The notes: generated by a model not told the origin, from the sequence alone. 64,000 nucleotides of DNA from Magnetospirillum aberrantis SpK (GCF_011022235.1 NZ_JAAIYP010000034.1:307583-371582); one strand, 5' to 3'. Counted from the stretch's first letter, positions 42,964 to 52,474 are shown. Numbers and translations: made by a program.

Positions 42964-43419
42964 TCAAGCCGCCAAACGACCGATCCAGCGTTCGATGGCG
43001 GCGACGTGTTCGGCCTCTTCCTCGACGAATTCGCGGGCCATGGCCTTGATCTCGGGATCGTCCGAGGCGTTCAGCACGTCCTGATAGAAAGCCAATCCAC
43101 GCAACTCCGCCTCAAGCGCCAGTTCCATGGCCTGGTTGACATCCATGTTGGGGTCAGCCCCCCAAATGGCCGCCGCCTCGGGGCTTTCCTCGTCCGGCCA
43201 TTGAAACTGGCCGGTGCCGATTTCCGGCAAGTCATGGAAACCACCGCGTTTGCGCGCCTCTTCCAGATGCAGGCGGGAAAAGTGAGCCATCTGGCGAAAG
43301 AACGCCGCCACATCCTTGTTGGCGAAGGACGACGCCACGTCCGCCAATTCATCGAAACGCAACGCCGCCTCTTGCTCCAGACGGGCGGCGTAGACCAGAA
43401 ACTCCTCGACCGACTTCAT
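42964..43419 (-). CDS. Ferritin-like (rubrerythrin-type) diiron protein
   Basis: 151 residues, four-helix bundle: EEFLVYAARLEQEAALRFDEL, ARKRGGFHDLP, AMELALEAELRGLAFY and FVEEEAEHVAAIERWI carry the paired ExxH/EE residues expected for a diiron site. AAGGAG is placed correctly for the ATG at 43419 (a TTG six bases earlier is possible). No C-terminal rubredoxin domain. Probable role in oxidative stress or iron handling. Confidence 0.85.
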   Translation of the reverse strand: MKSVEEFLVYAARLEQEAALRFDELADVASSFANKDVAAFFRQMAHFSRLHLEEARKRGGFHDLPEIGTGQFQWPDEESPEAAAIWGADPNMDVNQAMELALEAELRGLAFYQDVLNASDDPEIKAMAREFVEEEAEHVAAIERWIGRLAA

Positions 43420-43499
43420 GCCCAACTCCTTGCGTGCGGGGGGAATCGCTGGCGGAAGGAGGTAAGGCTAACTTTTGTGCAATCGCAATTCCAGCCTAA

Positions 43500-44591
43500 T
43501 TATTGGGCCGATACGATCCAACCACCGCCCAGCACCCGCTCGCCGCGATAAAAGACGCAGGCCTGGCCGGGAGCCACTCCCTCTTCGGGCTGGTCCAAGA
43601 ACACCGTGGCGGTGCCGTCGCCATGACGGGTCAGCCGCGCCGGCTTCGGAGGCCGGGTCGAACGCACCCGGACCTCAAGGGCGACATCCTCGCCTTCGTC
43701 CTCGCCCAGCCAGTTGACGGCGCGCAGACGGATAAGGCTTCGCCCCAGCATTTCACGCGGGCCGACCACCACCCGGCGGGTTTCCGCCTCGATCCGCACC
43801 ACGTAAAGCGGTGCGCCGCCCCCTACCCCCAGCCCTTTCCGTTGGCCGATGGTGTAGTGGACGATTCCGGCATGGCGACCCAACACCCGGCCATCCACAT
43901 GCACGATCTCGCCGTCCAGGATGGCGCCGGGGCGCAACCGTTCCAGCAAACCCGCATAATCACCGTCAGGAACGAAACAGATATCCTGGCTGTCGCGTTT
44001 GGTTGCCACCGGCAAATTATGGCGCAAGGCGATGGCGCGGGTTTCGTCCTTGCTCAGCATCCCGCCCAAGGGAAAGCGCAAGAAGTCCAACTGGGAGCGG
44101 GTCACCGAGAACAGGAAATAGCTTTGATCGCGGGTGGGATCGATTCCCTTCAACATGACCGGGCCTTGGGCCGTGTCCTCGCGCCGCACGTAATGCCCGG
44201 TCGCCAGGGCATCGGCGCCAAGGTCGCGCGCCACCTGGAACAGGTCGCGGAACTTGACCGTCTGGTTGCACAGCACACACGGAATCGGCGTCTCGCCACG
44301 CAAATAGGATTCGGCGAACGGATCGATCACGTCGGCCTGGAAGGTGCTTTCCATGTCCATGACGTAATGGGCGATGCCCAAGGCGTCGGCCACGGCGCGG
44401 GCATCGTGGATGTCCTTGGAACCGCAACAGGTCTTGGGCCGGCACACGGCCGCGCCATGGTCGTAGAGTTGCAAGGTGACGCCAACCACCTCCCACCCCT
44501 GTTCCATCAGGAGCGCGGCGGTGGCCGAGGAATCGACGCCCCCCGACATGGCGACGACGATGCGGCCTTTCGTGGAATTCATCGCTGCCAT
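43500..44591 (-). CDS. mnmA: tRNA 2-thiouridine synthase MnmA
   Basis: 363 residues. PP-loop [21 protein letters not shown] at the N-terminus, the first catalytic Cys in [11 protein letters not shown] and the second in [12 protein letters not shown], with [19 protein letters not shown] and [19 protein letters not shown] typical of the enzyme. It thiolates U34 of tRNAs for Lys, Glu and Gln using ATP and persulfide from IscS/Tus. Start may be 44591 or the ATG at 44582. Confidence 0.95.
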   Translation of the reverse strand: MAAMNSTKGRIVVAMSGGVDSSATAALLMEQGWEVVGVTLQLYDHGAAVCRPKTCCGSKDIHDARAVADALGIAHYVMDMESTFQADVIDPFAESYLRGETPIPCVLCNQTVKFRDLFQVARDLGADALATGHYVRREDTAQGPVMLKGIDPTRDQSYFLFSVTRSQLDFLRFPLGGMLSKDETRAIALRHNLPVATKRDSQDICFVPDGDYAGLLERLRPGAILDGEIVHVDGRVLGRHAGIVHYTIGQRKGLGVGGGAPLYVVRIEAETRRVVVGPREMLGRSLIRLRAVNWLGEDEGEDVALEVRVRSTRPPKPARLTRHGDGTATVFLDQPEEGVAPGQACVFYRGERVLGGGWIVSAQ

Positions 44592-44682
44592 ATAGCGACG
44601 CGCGGCCCGCTCGTCCAGTCCCCCGCGTCGTCACCAAAGCTTCACTGGTTCCAAAAAATGGCCGCGCTAGTGTCCGCGGCAA

Positions 44683-46305
44683 ATGCAACGCAGCACGAAA
44701 ATAGTCCTCCTGGTCAGCGCGGTTCTGTCGCTCAGCGAAGCCGGACTGGTCTGGGCCAACCGTCAGGCCGCCCTGAGACGGGTGGAACAGGTCGTCCATG
44801 AACGCGGCGACACCCTGCGCGAAGGCTTCCTGATCGCCAAGGCGACGACGGAAATGCAGTTGTCGGCCATCGCCAACTTCATCGCCGGCGTCGAGGACGT
44901 CAAACGCCATCTCGACAGCGGCCAGACCGCCCGACAGCGACAAGACGCCACCGCGGCCGAGGCCATCCGCCAGCAATTGCAAGGAATCGTCGGCCGGCGC
45001 TGGCATGATCTGCAATTTCGCTTCCTCTTGCGGCAATTGGCTTTCTATTTGCCCGACGGCACGGCGTTCCTGCGTTCGGACCAGCCCTATCGCCATGGCG
45101 ACAACGCCACCGGGCATTCCGCCATGCTGCGCGAGGTATCCGCACAATCGCACGTGGTTTCGGGATTCGAGATCGGGCGCTGGTCCACCGGCTTGAGCGC
45201 CATCAGCCCGGTCTTCGATTCCGGCGACGACCGCCGGATGGTCGGAATGGTCGAACTCGGCACCTCGTTCGACCCCATGCTGGTCCCGATCTGCCCCACG
45301 GCGGAATGCGGTTTGGCCATCTTGTTGGAGCGCGGTGCCATCGCAAGCTTGTCGACCCAGGTTCGCGACACGCAGTTCAGTCCCGATCGCGTCGCCGGTC
45401 CATGGGTCATGGAAGCCTCGTCCAACCCGGCGTTGACCCGCCGTTTCCTTCCCAACCTTCCTCAGCGGATCTCGACCGACACCGAAACCCGCCTGATCCG
45501 GGTCGAAGGCGGGCGTTGGTTCGGCCTGACCACCTTTCCGCTTGACGGTTTCTCGCCGTCCACCGGCGACAGGGCGCCCCCTGCCGGCATGGTCGCCGCA
45601 TGGCAGGATGCAAGCGACCTGATGGGCGCCGCCCAACAGGACGTGAAAGAAAGCATCCTGATGGCGGTCGCCGGCTTCCTTGCCGTGCTGGTTCTGCTGA
45701 TCACTTCCGTTCGCTTGGCGACACGGCGGCTGGAAACCGAAATCGCCGAAGCCACCGCCGAATCGCGCTCTCTTCTCGACCAAGTCAGCGCCATGGCGGA
45801 ACGCGACCCGCTGACCGGTCTTTACAACCGCCGCAGCTTCGACACCCGCATGGCGGAGGCTTGCGCCGGGGCCGAACGCGACAATGTGCCCCTGTCGCTG
45901 GCGATCATCGACCTCGACCATTTCAAGTCCATCAACGACACATACGGGCATTGTGCCGGCGACAACGTCATCGCGCTGATCGCCGCCTTGTTGCACGACA
46001 TGGCCCGCGCCACGGACGTCGTCTGTCGTTGGGGCGGCGAGGAATTCGTCCTGGCCCTGCCCGCCACCGCCGACCGTCAGGCGTTGGTGATGCTGGAACG
46101 CTTGCGCTCCTGTCTGGCCGAACACAACGCCACCGCCGCCGAAGGCAGCACGCCCCCCTTCACCTTCAGCGCCGGCATCTGCCAACGGCAAGCGGGGGAC
46201 AGCCTGGACACGCTGTTGAAGCGGGCCGACCGGGCCCTTTACCGAGCCAAGGAACAAGGCCGCGACCGCATCGAGATCGCCGCCTCTGACCAGATCATGG
46301 TGTGA
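44683..46305 (+). CDS. Membrane diguanylate cyclase (GGDEF)
   Basis: 540 residues. N-terminal transmembrane helix, periplasmic sensor ~30-320 (no named family recognised), second transmembrane helix (~322-345) and GGDEF domain at ~370-535: DPLTGLYNRRSFD and WGGEEFVLAL active site. An RxxD product-inhibition site (RATD) lies exactly five residues before GGEEF, so feedback control by c-di-GMP is expected. Divergent from mnmA. Confidence 0.92.
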   Translation: MQRSTKIVLLVSAVLSLSEAGLVWANRQAALRRVEQVVHERGDTLREGFLIAKATTEMQLSAIANFIAGVEDVKRHLDSGQTARQRQDATAAEAIRQQLQGIVGRRWHDLQFRFLLRQLAFYLPDGTAFLRSDQPYRHGDNATGHSAMLREVSAQSHVVSGFEIGRWSTGLSAISPVFDSGDDRRMVGMVELGTSFDPMLVPICPTAECGLAILLERGAIASLSTQVRDTQFSPDRVAGPWVMEASSNPALTRRFLPNLPQRISTDTETRLIRVEGGRWFGLTTFPLDGFSPSTGDRAPPAGMVAAWQDASDLMGAAQQDVKESILMAVAGFLAVLVLLITSVRLATRRLETEIAEATAESRSLLDQVSAMAERDPLTGLYNRRSFDTRMAEACAGAERDNVPLSLAIIDLDHFKSINDTYGHCAGDNVIALIAALLHDMARATDVVCRWGGEEFVLALPATADRQALVMLERLRSCLAEHNATAAEGSTPPFTFSAGICQRQAGDSLDTLLKRADRALYRAKEQGRDRIEIAASDQIMV

Positions 46306-46368
46306 TCCAGATCGTGGCGTGATCAGACCGCCCACATCTCGAATACACAGGGGTCCATGGTGCCATGG

Positions 46369-46388
46369 ATTCCCGCTTTCGCGGGAAT
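46369..46388. repeat. dRS3-like palindrome ATTCCC-N8-GGGAAT
   Basis: ATTCCCGCTTTCGCGGGAAT, followed by GACG. This sequence is a widespread short intergenic repeat in proteobacteria (the Neisseria dRS3 unit is of this form). Just upstream is CCATGGTGCCATGG. No gene in the 180-base gap that holds it. Confidence 0.6.
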
Positions 46389-46441
46389 GACGCCTTATTG
46401 GCGGGCATCCGTCTCCCGGAATCCGGCGATGAACCAAAAAA

Positions 46442-46470
46442 AACTCCGCCCGGCGACGCCGGGCGGAGTT
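46442..46470 (-). terminator. Rho-independent terminator of the cold-shock gene
   Basis: Perfect 13-bp stem AACTCCGCCCGGC/GCCGGGCGGAGTT with loop GAC; on the minus strand a run of T follows (TTTTTTTGG region). It lies about 20 bases after the cold-shock stop. Confidence 0.88.
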
Positions 46471-46489
46471 CTTATTGCCTGTTTACGGA

Positions 46490-46696
46490 TCAGGCGACGC
46501 GCAAGTTGACCGCGGCCATCTTGCCGGTCCGTCCGCGCTCCAGCTCATAGCTCAGCTTCTGCCCTTCGCAGAGGTTGCCGATCCCCGAGCGTTCGACGGA
46601 GGAGATGTGAACGAACACATCAGCCGAACCGTCTTCCGGTTGGATGAAGCCGAAACCCTTGGTGGAATTGAACCATTTCACGATGCCAGTGGACAT
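46490..46696 (-). CDS. Cold-shock protein (CspA family)
   Basis: 68 residues, one OB fold with RNP1-type KGFGFIQPEDG and RNP2-type DVFVHISSVERSG. RNA chaperone and transcript antiterminator family. The start at 46696 lies far from the previous gene, and the ~150-base leader upstream would be a long 5' untranslated region as in other csp genes. Confidence 0.93.
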   Translation of the reverse strand: MSTGIVKWFNSTKGFGFIQPEDGSADVFVHISSVERSGIGNLCEGQKLSYELERGRTGKMAAVNLRVA

Positions 46697-47191
46697 ATCT
46701 GTCTCCCATAGTCCGGCGTTGCCTGTGGCTACGTAACCACACGCATCAAATCTGTTACGGGCAAGTCCAGGTATGTCCCTACAAAAGGGCTGCCGTGGGA
46801 AGTTCCCTACGAATTCGAATGACCGATATATGCCCACGTTCCACATACCAGGTCAATTAAATTAATTTTCCCAGCATAAACACATCCCGCACGATCATTT
46901 TTCTCATTTTCCCCCATGACAGAAAAAGCATGGCGAACAGGGCATTGGCCGGTGCCACGATATTCACCCAGGGAGCATGGTCTCTTGGGGGGGGGAGCTG
47001 GAAAATATGTGGAATCAGGTGAAATGGAAAAAGGCGCGACCGAGAAGCAGAGCCCGCTGTCGGGTGACGCATGAAATGCAAACGTGACAGGTAACGCGCA
47101 AAATATAGACGCATAATGTGCAAGGGCCACCCAGCGAGGGGCGGCAGGATCGATTGTCGCCCCTTAGAGGTCAGACACTTCGGTTTACGGA
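46697..47191. other. Gene-free interval (cold-shock leader and island boundary)
   Basis: No convincing gene in ~495 bases. The right part (46697-46850) is the probable csp leader. Further on there is an eight-G run near 46986 and no clear promoter or repeat. The island of accessory genes begins at the JetD-like gene, which ends at 47192. Confidence 0.5.
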
Positions 47192-48292
47192 TTAGGCGTC
47201 CGCAGGTGCGTAGGGATGCAAAATGATTTCTCCCGGCCACGGGTCGCAGATCGCCTCCTGATCTACGGCCCTGTCGTTTACAGCTTCGAGAAGCGGAAAT
47301 AGGGCTGGGTCGTCAAGGGCGATGCTCCTCTGATCGGTACTCTTGCCTGCAAAGGGGCCATATGGGTGGCTGTTGCCACGACGCAACTCGGCTTCCATGA
47401 GGCCGTAGGCGGCGGACAGCCTGATTCCCGGAAAGACGGACCGGAGACTCATGTAAATCCGTAGGCCTTCGCGGTCCAGGTCGCCCCAGAAAAGAATATG
47501 CTGCGCGGAAGCAAGAATGTCCGCCAGGGCGTACCTGGGGCCCACGGCCGGACAGGACCGGAGACCGCCATCCTTCAGCCGTACTCCGAGATTTTCCATG
47601 GATAAGCCATACCCAAAGGAGCAGATGGCCAGTGCTTGATTTCGCGTTTCTGAACCTGCGAAAGCGGAAAAGGCGGCCATGTTCTCGATAAAAAGCACGG
47701 TGTCGGCGCGGCCGTCGTCCGGACCTGCTGTCAGCACGTGTTGGATGCGGTTGAGGGATGCCTCCGGGGGAATCCCAAATGCGGAGGCGACCTGTGTTCC
47801 GACGATGTCGAGGGCCTTCGATGAGCCGAGGAGATATTTGGCCGAAGTGATGTAGGTGTCCGTCAAAGTACCGTTCCGAACGGCCTCAGAGAGTGAGATA
47901 AGGCCTTCGACCAGGGCGGCTTGGTCAGCAGGATTAAGGGAAAGGACCGCAGAAGGGGCGCCCATGAGGGCATCGAACTGAATGCGAGAAAGATTGTCTT
48001 CTTTGCTCAAAACGGCCTGATGCCATGTTTTGACATTTTCCGGGCGCTCTTCCTCCGGGAGATCGAGGGAAACATTGGTCAATGGACGCATGCCGTGGGC
48101 GAATTGTCCTGTGACGATGCCGCGTTCTTGCAAATAACGTAAAACTTCTGCGATCACCGGCGCGTTGAACCGCGCTGGCAAATTTTTCTCCAGGACCGCC
48201 CAAAGACGACCCTTCTGGACCCGCCGGCCATTCGTTTTGGCGCGAAGGACGGCGAGAACGAATTCAAGATCACCTGGCTCAAGAAGGCCCAT
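47192..48292 (-). CDS. JetD-like (DUF2220/DUF3322) Toprim protein
   Basis: 366 residues. The C-terminal Toprim-like region has FIENMAAFSAF (EN of the family), ICSFGYG, ILFWGDLDREGLRIYMSLR (the WGDxDxxG acidic motif) and AVDQEAI. These are JetD marks; JetD is the nuclease/topoisomerase-like subunit of the Wadjet plasmid-restriction system. The N-terminal half is helical (winged-helix-like DUF3322 region). Start at 48292 chosen for overlap with the upstream ORF stop at 48279; 48307 and 48322 are alternatives. JetA, JetB and a full JetC are not present. Confidence 0.75.
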   Translation of the reverse strand: MGLLEPGDLEFVLAVLRAKTNGRRVQKGRLWAVLEKNLPARFNAPVIAEVLRYLQERGIVTGQFAHGMRPLTNVSLDLPEEERPENVKTWHQAVLSKEDNLSRIQFDALMGAPSAVLSLNPADQAALVEGLISLSEAVRNGTLTDTYITSAKYLLGSSKALDIVGTQVASAFGIPPEASLNRIQHVLTAGPDDGRADTVLFIENMAAFSAFAGSETRNQALAICSFGYGLSMENLGVRLKDGGLRSCPAVGPRYALADILASAQHILFWGDLDREGLRIYMSLRSVFPGIRLSAAYGLMEAELRRGNSHPYGPFAGKSTDQRSIALDDPALFPLLEAVNDRAVDQEAICDPWPGEIILHPYAPADA

Positions 48293-48575
48293 GTTCGTGC
48301 TTTCCATCGGTTCCGTCGGCATCCTTCTTTATAAAAAGGTCACCCCCCTCCGCCGTTTTCGATAAAGGCCTTTTCGTGGGCTTGCGACGACCGTGCACCG
48401 TCGTGACCACCATCTCGCCGGGCGCAGTCTTCCGAATGGTCCCATCCCGATTCTGTGTGACGATCTCCGTCCAGACATGACGTCCGTCCCCGTCAAGCCC
48501 CATAGCGCTCTTTCCGATCAGCATGCGGGGAAAGATGTCGAAGTTGTTTCGGTAGTGAGGCGGGTGCAGAAAGCC
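48279..48575 (-). pseudogene. 5'-truncated gene coupled to the JetD-like gene
   Basis: About 98 codons remain of a protein C-terminus (PPHYRNNFDIFPRMLIGKSA then GRHVWTEIVTQNRDGTI), ending by overlapping the JetD-like start, so it was in the same operon. Its 5' part is lost at a junction near 48575, where a UvrD-type fragment in opposite orientation begins. In a Wadjet operon this place is taken by JetC, but the fragment itself is not recognisably JetC. Confidence 0.5.
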
Positions 48576-49665
48576 CGAGAACTTCCGTTGTCCGACGAGC
48601 GTGCTCGAAGTCGTCAATCGCATCAGGGCTGGCGGCGACGGGCTGGTGCAGGTCCCCGGCAGGGAGGCTGTCAGGGGAACGGCGCGGATGTTCATTCTTC
48701 CCGCAGACGGGTTGAGGAGCGCCCGACTCCGCTCGGTGAGGCACTGGCTGTCGGAGGCCAATGCCGACCCTCTGTGGCTGGACGACGGCTCCGATGGCGA
48801 CGTCCGGGTGCTCGTCATCGTCCATCGAATGGCCGCTCTCCGGCTCGGCTTCGGCGAACTGTACGCAGCGATGAATGATCGTGCGCCCTCGTCTCTGAAG
48901 GACGGTTTCCTCGACGGCACCTCATGGGCGGTCCGCCCTTTCCTCGACTATCTCCTGCCCTTGGCCGACGCCGTGGATGCCGACGACGGCTTCGGAGTCG
49001 TTTCGCTTCTGAAGGCCAACTGCCCGAAAATGGCAAAGGAGGCGGTCGCAGGCACCGATCCGGCCACCCTGCTGACGGACCTCCGAATGCAGGTGCAGAC
49101 CCTTGCGGGCATGTTCTCCGAAACCGGAGACGCCTCGGTGGGGGACGTCCTCAGGTTCGTCCGCGATACGCGGTTGACGAACCTCGATGAAAGGTTCCTC
49201 TCCTATCTGGCCGGCGCAGGTGGCGGGGCGAACGCGGAAGAAAACGACGAGGTCGCCGCCATGGCCGCCTACTTCGACTGTCCGGCGAAGCAGCTTCGCG
49301 GCTACCGGACCTACATCGAGGACGAATCTCCGTTCGCCACCCATCAGGGTATCAAGGGCGCCGAGTTCGAACGTGTGCTCGCGGTCCTCGACGACGGCGA
49401 AGGCCGTCACAACCAGTTTTCCTACGAGAAGCTCTTCGGTATCGCCCCACCATCAAAGACCGACGAGCAGAACGCGGCCGAAGGCAAGGAGACGGTCTTC
49501 GACCGTACCAGACGACTGTTCTATGTCTGCTGCTCGCGCGCCGTCAGGGATCTGGCTGTAACGCTGTTTTCATCGGACGTTTCTCTTGCGGAGCGGAAGA
49601 TAAAGGAAAGCGGAATGTTTTCCGAAGATTGCGTTCACGTGCTCGATGGGCCGCCCGAAGTTTAG
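48571..49665 (+). pseudogene. 5'-truncated UvrD-type helicase (C-terminal half)
   Basis: ~364 residues. Opens KPENFRCPTSVLEVVNRIR, the start of helicase domain 2A (motif IV), then ATHQGIKGAEFERVLAVLDD (motif V: THQGIKGxEF) and TRRLFYVCCSRAVRDLAVTLF (motif VI). Walker A, Walker B and the 1A domain are missing, and a TGA lies at 48556-48558. The first usable start is GTG 48601. UvrD-like helicases in defence loci (e.g. Gabija GajB) look like this, but the identity of the parent gene is unresolved. Confidence 0.75.
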
Positions 49666-49825
49666 TCGGTGTTGGGGAGATAAACTTACCGAGCCGCCCT
49701 TCACCTCTCTCTCGACATCACCCGCGGCACCTGATCCAACATCCCCAAAGCTACGACCTCCTGGCCCGTACGGATCGCGGCCTCGGGGGCTCTTTCCGTT
49801 CTGGCTGAAGGAAGCGAGTTGCGTT

Positions 49826-50800
49826 TCACACTCGGCTAGGTACGCCCGCCTCAAGTAGTTCATTTGCCAATCCAATTTGTTGCGGTGCTGATTTCAGCGA
49901 AATCGCAGAGTGCCGGATTGCGAGGGCAGCATCCTGGAGATATGCACATCCCGCACCGCTTTGTCCAATTACGGCAAGCGCCCCCGTCATCTTGTCGGCC
50001 GTCATTTCCGATGGCACCAGCACCCAGAACCGGCGGAAAAACGGAGCCTGAAAAGCCACTTCCTTCAGCACCCGATTCAACTCCACCCGGCTGGGCTCCA
50101 TCGACAGCGCGACGGGATAGAATCCGTCCACGAACTCGATCCCGAAGTCTTTCACCGCCACTGCCACGGCGAAGGGCGTGAAGTAGGTGAAGCGGTAGTC
50201 GCAGGAGAGGCGGACGTCGCCCTCGCCGGACAGCTTGGCCACGTCCCTCTTCAGGGCTTCCCAGCAGGCTTCATGGAACGGACTGGGGAAGACCTTGGCA
50301 GGCTTACGCAGCTTGCCCACGGGCTTAGTGGCCGGAATGGCGAGTGCGCCGCCGAACGGATCCTGGTTGAGATGGCTTGGCAGCGGACGACCCGAGGCCT
50401 CACGGTAGATGAGGTCGAGGGTCTTCTGTGTCAGCGAACCGTCAACGACGGCGTCGGCGATCTCCAGCGCCTTTTCGGGCGCTACCTTGTGCAGGCGGGC
50501 GAACAACTCGAGTTTGGAGAATTGCGCGGTGTTGCCATCCAGCCGCTCGCGGAACTTCAGATTCGGATGGGCTCGGTCGAACTCTTCCAGGAAGATGCGT
50601 ACCGCGGACATGCGGCGCAGGACAGCCGGCGCATAGCGCGAGGCCTTTGCCGCTTCCTCGATGAAGCTGACCGATAGCTTGCCTCGACGTCCCCCGACGT
50701 CGCTGTCGCGTACCTGGTCCAGGATCTCGGCGATTCGCTGCCATCCCTCGGCGGTGTCGCGGGCTTTCTTCAGTGCGGCAAGCGCTTCCTCGGCTGTCAT
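49826..50800 (-). CDS. Conserved unknown protein divergent from tnsA
   Basis: 324 residues from MTAEEALAALKKARDT (start chosen for AAGGATGGG; the reading extends to 50854). First ~170 residues are helical and resemble ParB/DNA-partner helices (WQRIAEILDQVRDSD, FIEEAAKASRYAPAVLRRM); the C-terminal part is alpha/beta (FWVLVPSEMTADKMTGALAVIGQSGAG). It diverges from the TnsA-like gene with a shared palindrome between. No family recognised; a Tn7-like accessory gene is possible. Confidence 0.6.
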   Translation of the reverse strand: MTAEEALAALKKARDTAEGWQRIAEILDQVRDSDVGGRRGKLSVSFIEEAAKASRYAPAVLRRMSAVRIFLEEFDRAHPNLKFRERLDGNTAQFSKLELFARLHKVAPEKALEIADAVVDGSLTQKTLDLIYREASGRPLPSHLNQDPFGGALAIPATKPVGKLRKPAKVFPSPFHEACWEALKRDVAKLSGEGDVRLSCDYRFTYFTPFAVAVAVKDFGIEFVDGFYPVALSMEPSRVELNRVLKEVAFQAPFFRRFWVLVPSEMTADKMTGALAVIGQSGAGCAYLQDAALAIRHSAISLKSAPQQIGLANELLEAGVPSRV

Positions 50801-50894
50801 TCCCATCCTTTCGATCAGGCGAGGATAGTAGCGGTGGTGTGGTGATGTAAGCAAGTCACGTGGCGATTGACGCGCCCTATGTTTTGTGTAAAGT

Positions 50895-50908
50895 TTACAT
50901 CGATGTAA
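50895..50908. promoter_or_regulatory. 14-bp perfect palindrome between divergent genes
   Basis: TTACATCGATGTAA, within GTTTACATCGATGTAACT. It lies 20 bases upstream of the TnsA-like start and ~95 from the 49826-50800 gene, the position of an operator in an AT-rich divergent promoter region. It could also be part of a transposon end, but Tn7-type multiple TnsB sites are not visible. Confidence 0.55.
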
Positions 50909-50928
50909 CTATATTGAGGTCGCAACCG

Positions 50929-51573
50929 ATGCTGCTTCGTGTGACAGAGGGCACCAGAGCCCGCAGGGTCATCACCCGCAGTCCGACCCGCACCGTGGGC
51001 CGGTTTCCCAGCCTCAAGGCCGGGCGGTCGATCCATTGGGAGTCCCAACTCGAGCGGGACTTCGTGTACCTGCTGGAGTTCGATCCGGCGATGCTGGATT
51101 ACCGGGAGCAGCCGGAGACCATCCGCCTCACCATCGATGGCAAGCCGCGTCGCTACACGCCGGACTTCCTGGTCCGGACCGCCTCCCTGATGGTGGTCTA
51201 CGAGGTCAAGCCGGCGGATAAGGCCGCCCATCCCGATATGGTGGCGCTGTTCGCCGCGGCGGCGGACCATTATGCCGGCCGGGGCATGCACCACCAGGTC
51301 GTCACCGAGGCCGACATCCGCATCCGGCCATACCTCGACAACGTCGCCCTGCTGCTGCGCTATCGCAGCCACCCCGTCGATCCCGACGTCGAGGCCATGG
51401 TTCTCGACCGGCTCGCTTTCGAGCCCGCTCCGTTGGGTGAGCTGATCGCCGCGCTCGCCCCCCATGCCGATATGGCCGAGGTGCTGGCGTTGCTGGCCAA
51501 CCGTCGGCTGGCCGCGGATCTGGCCCGCCGGCTGGATCGGGATGCCGTGATCCGGCTGCCCGGGGAGGGCTGA
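50929..51573 (+). CDS. tnsA: TnsA-like endonuclease
   Basis: 214 residues. The restriction-endonuclease core of TnsA is visible: HWESQLERDFVYLLEFDPAMLDYREQPE (Glu), RYTPDFLVR (Asp) and VVYEVKPADK (E-x-K). The C-terminal winged-helix-type region (LGELIAALAPHADMAEVLALL) follows. TnsA cuts the 5' ends of Tn7-like elements with TnsB. Start at 50929 has GAGG upstream. Followed four bases later by the broken tnsB. Confidence 0.85.
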   Translation: MLLRVTEGTRARRVITRSPTRTVGRFPSLKAGRSIHWESQLERDFVYLLEFDPAMLDYREQPETIRLTIDGKPRRYTPDFLVRTASLMVVYEVKPADKAAHPDMVALFAAAADHYAGRGMHHQVVTEADIRIRPYLDNVALLLRYRSHPVDPDVEAMVLDRLAFEPAPLGELIAALAPHADMAEVLALLANRRLAADLARRLDRDAVIRLPGEG

Positions 51574-51576
51574 TCC

Positions 51577-52070
51577 ATGCCGTCGCTCGCCCTCGCCCGC
51601 AACCAGCGTGTCTGGATCGACGACGCCATGCACGAGGTGCGCGGCCGCGCCGGCGGCGAGGTCGTCCACCTGGAAAGGGTGCGCGACGGCGAAATGCGCG
51701 TCGTCACCCATCGGGAATTGGCGGAACTGATCTGCGCCGACAAGGCCAAGCTGGTGGCCGTCGAGGGCACCGGGCGCGAGCCGCAGATCGTCGAGCACAA
51801 CCTGGAAAAGGACATCGCCGCCCTGCCGCCAAAGGTGCGGATGGAACTCGATCGCCGACGGGAATACCTGAAGGCCGTCGAGGAAGGCGGTGTGCTGACG
51901 CTGACCGAGCGGTCGCTGTCGGGGCTGGTCCGCCAAGTTGCCAACAAGATCGGCGATTCCAAGCCGCCGCACTGGACCACCATCTACCGCTGGGTCAGCC
52001 GGCTGCGCAGGGCATCGGGCGACATCCGGGCGGTCATTCCCGCCTTCGACCGCCGCGGCAACCGCACGCG
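51577..52070 (+). pseudogene. tnsB: Truncated TnsB-like transposase (N-terminal fragment)
   Basis: About 163 codons of N-terminal DNA-binding region: TERSLSGLVRQVANKIGDSK and TTIYRWVSRLRRASGDIRAV(I) form the helix-turn-helix, ending AFDRRGNRTRR. The RNase H-like DDE domain is missing. From about 52075 the sequence is the 3' part of another, opposite-strand gene, so the transposase was cut by deletion or rearrangement. The open frame continues to 52212 with unrelated residues. Confidence 0.75.
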
Positions 52071-52075
52071 GCGCC

Positions 52076-52469
52076 TGACGTCCATCCCGTTCTTCAGCAT
52101 CGGCCACGTCACATTGTCCTGGGTGGCGCCAAAAACGACCAACGTCGCTTTCTCCGGGTCATGGGCATGGCGGCGAATCTCGATATTCGACGCCATCATG
52201 CTGGGATTGTAGCTGGGAGACACGCAGGCCATTTCCTGGTGCTTGGTCAGGTCGCAGAGGAACTGCCGCTCGCCGGTGATGACCAGATAGCGGCCGTCCA
52301 GTCCCTTCTTGAAATTGTCCACCCCCAGCCGACCGCTGACCTGCACCTGAAAACGGGGAGGAAATTGGTCGGAAGGCGCCCGGATCCCGGCGATCCACGC
52401 GCCCCCGCCGATCGCAACGGCGGCGCCAAGGCCGAGAGCGATCCACTGCATCTTTCCGAGCATGGGCAT
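52076..52469 (-). pseudogene. 3'-truncated membrane-anchored protein
   Basis: ~130 residues: N-terminal hydrophobic anchor (WIALGLGAAVAIGGGAWIAG) and an extracytoplasmic region (SGRLGVDNFKKGLDGRYLVI, RQFLCDLTKHQEMACVSPSY with a Cys pair). The natural C-terminus is lost at the ~52075 junction with the tnsB remnant. The gene overlaps closely with the small membrane gene upstream. Family unknown. Confidence 0.55.
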
Positions 52470-52474
52470 CCCCG

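Noticed and set aside
48279..48920. Minus-strand frame extending to 48920 as one gene
   Set aside because: Beyond ~48575 it is antisense to the UvrD motifs and loses protein-like character; only the C-terminal ~98 codons look real.
51577..52212. Full-length 211-residue TnsB-like protein
   Set aside because: After about residue 165 the reading is the antisense of the opposite-strand gene and lacks any DDE-domain feature.
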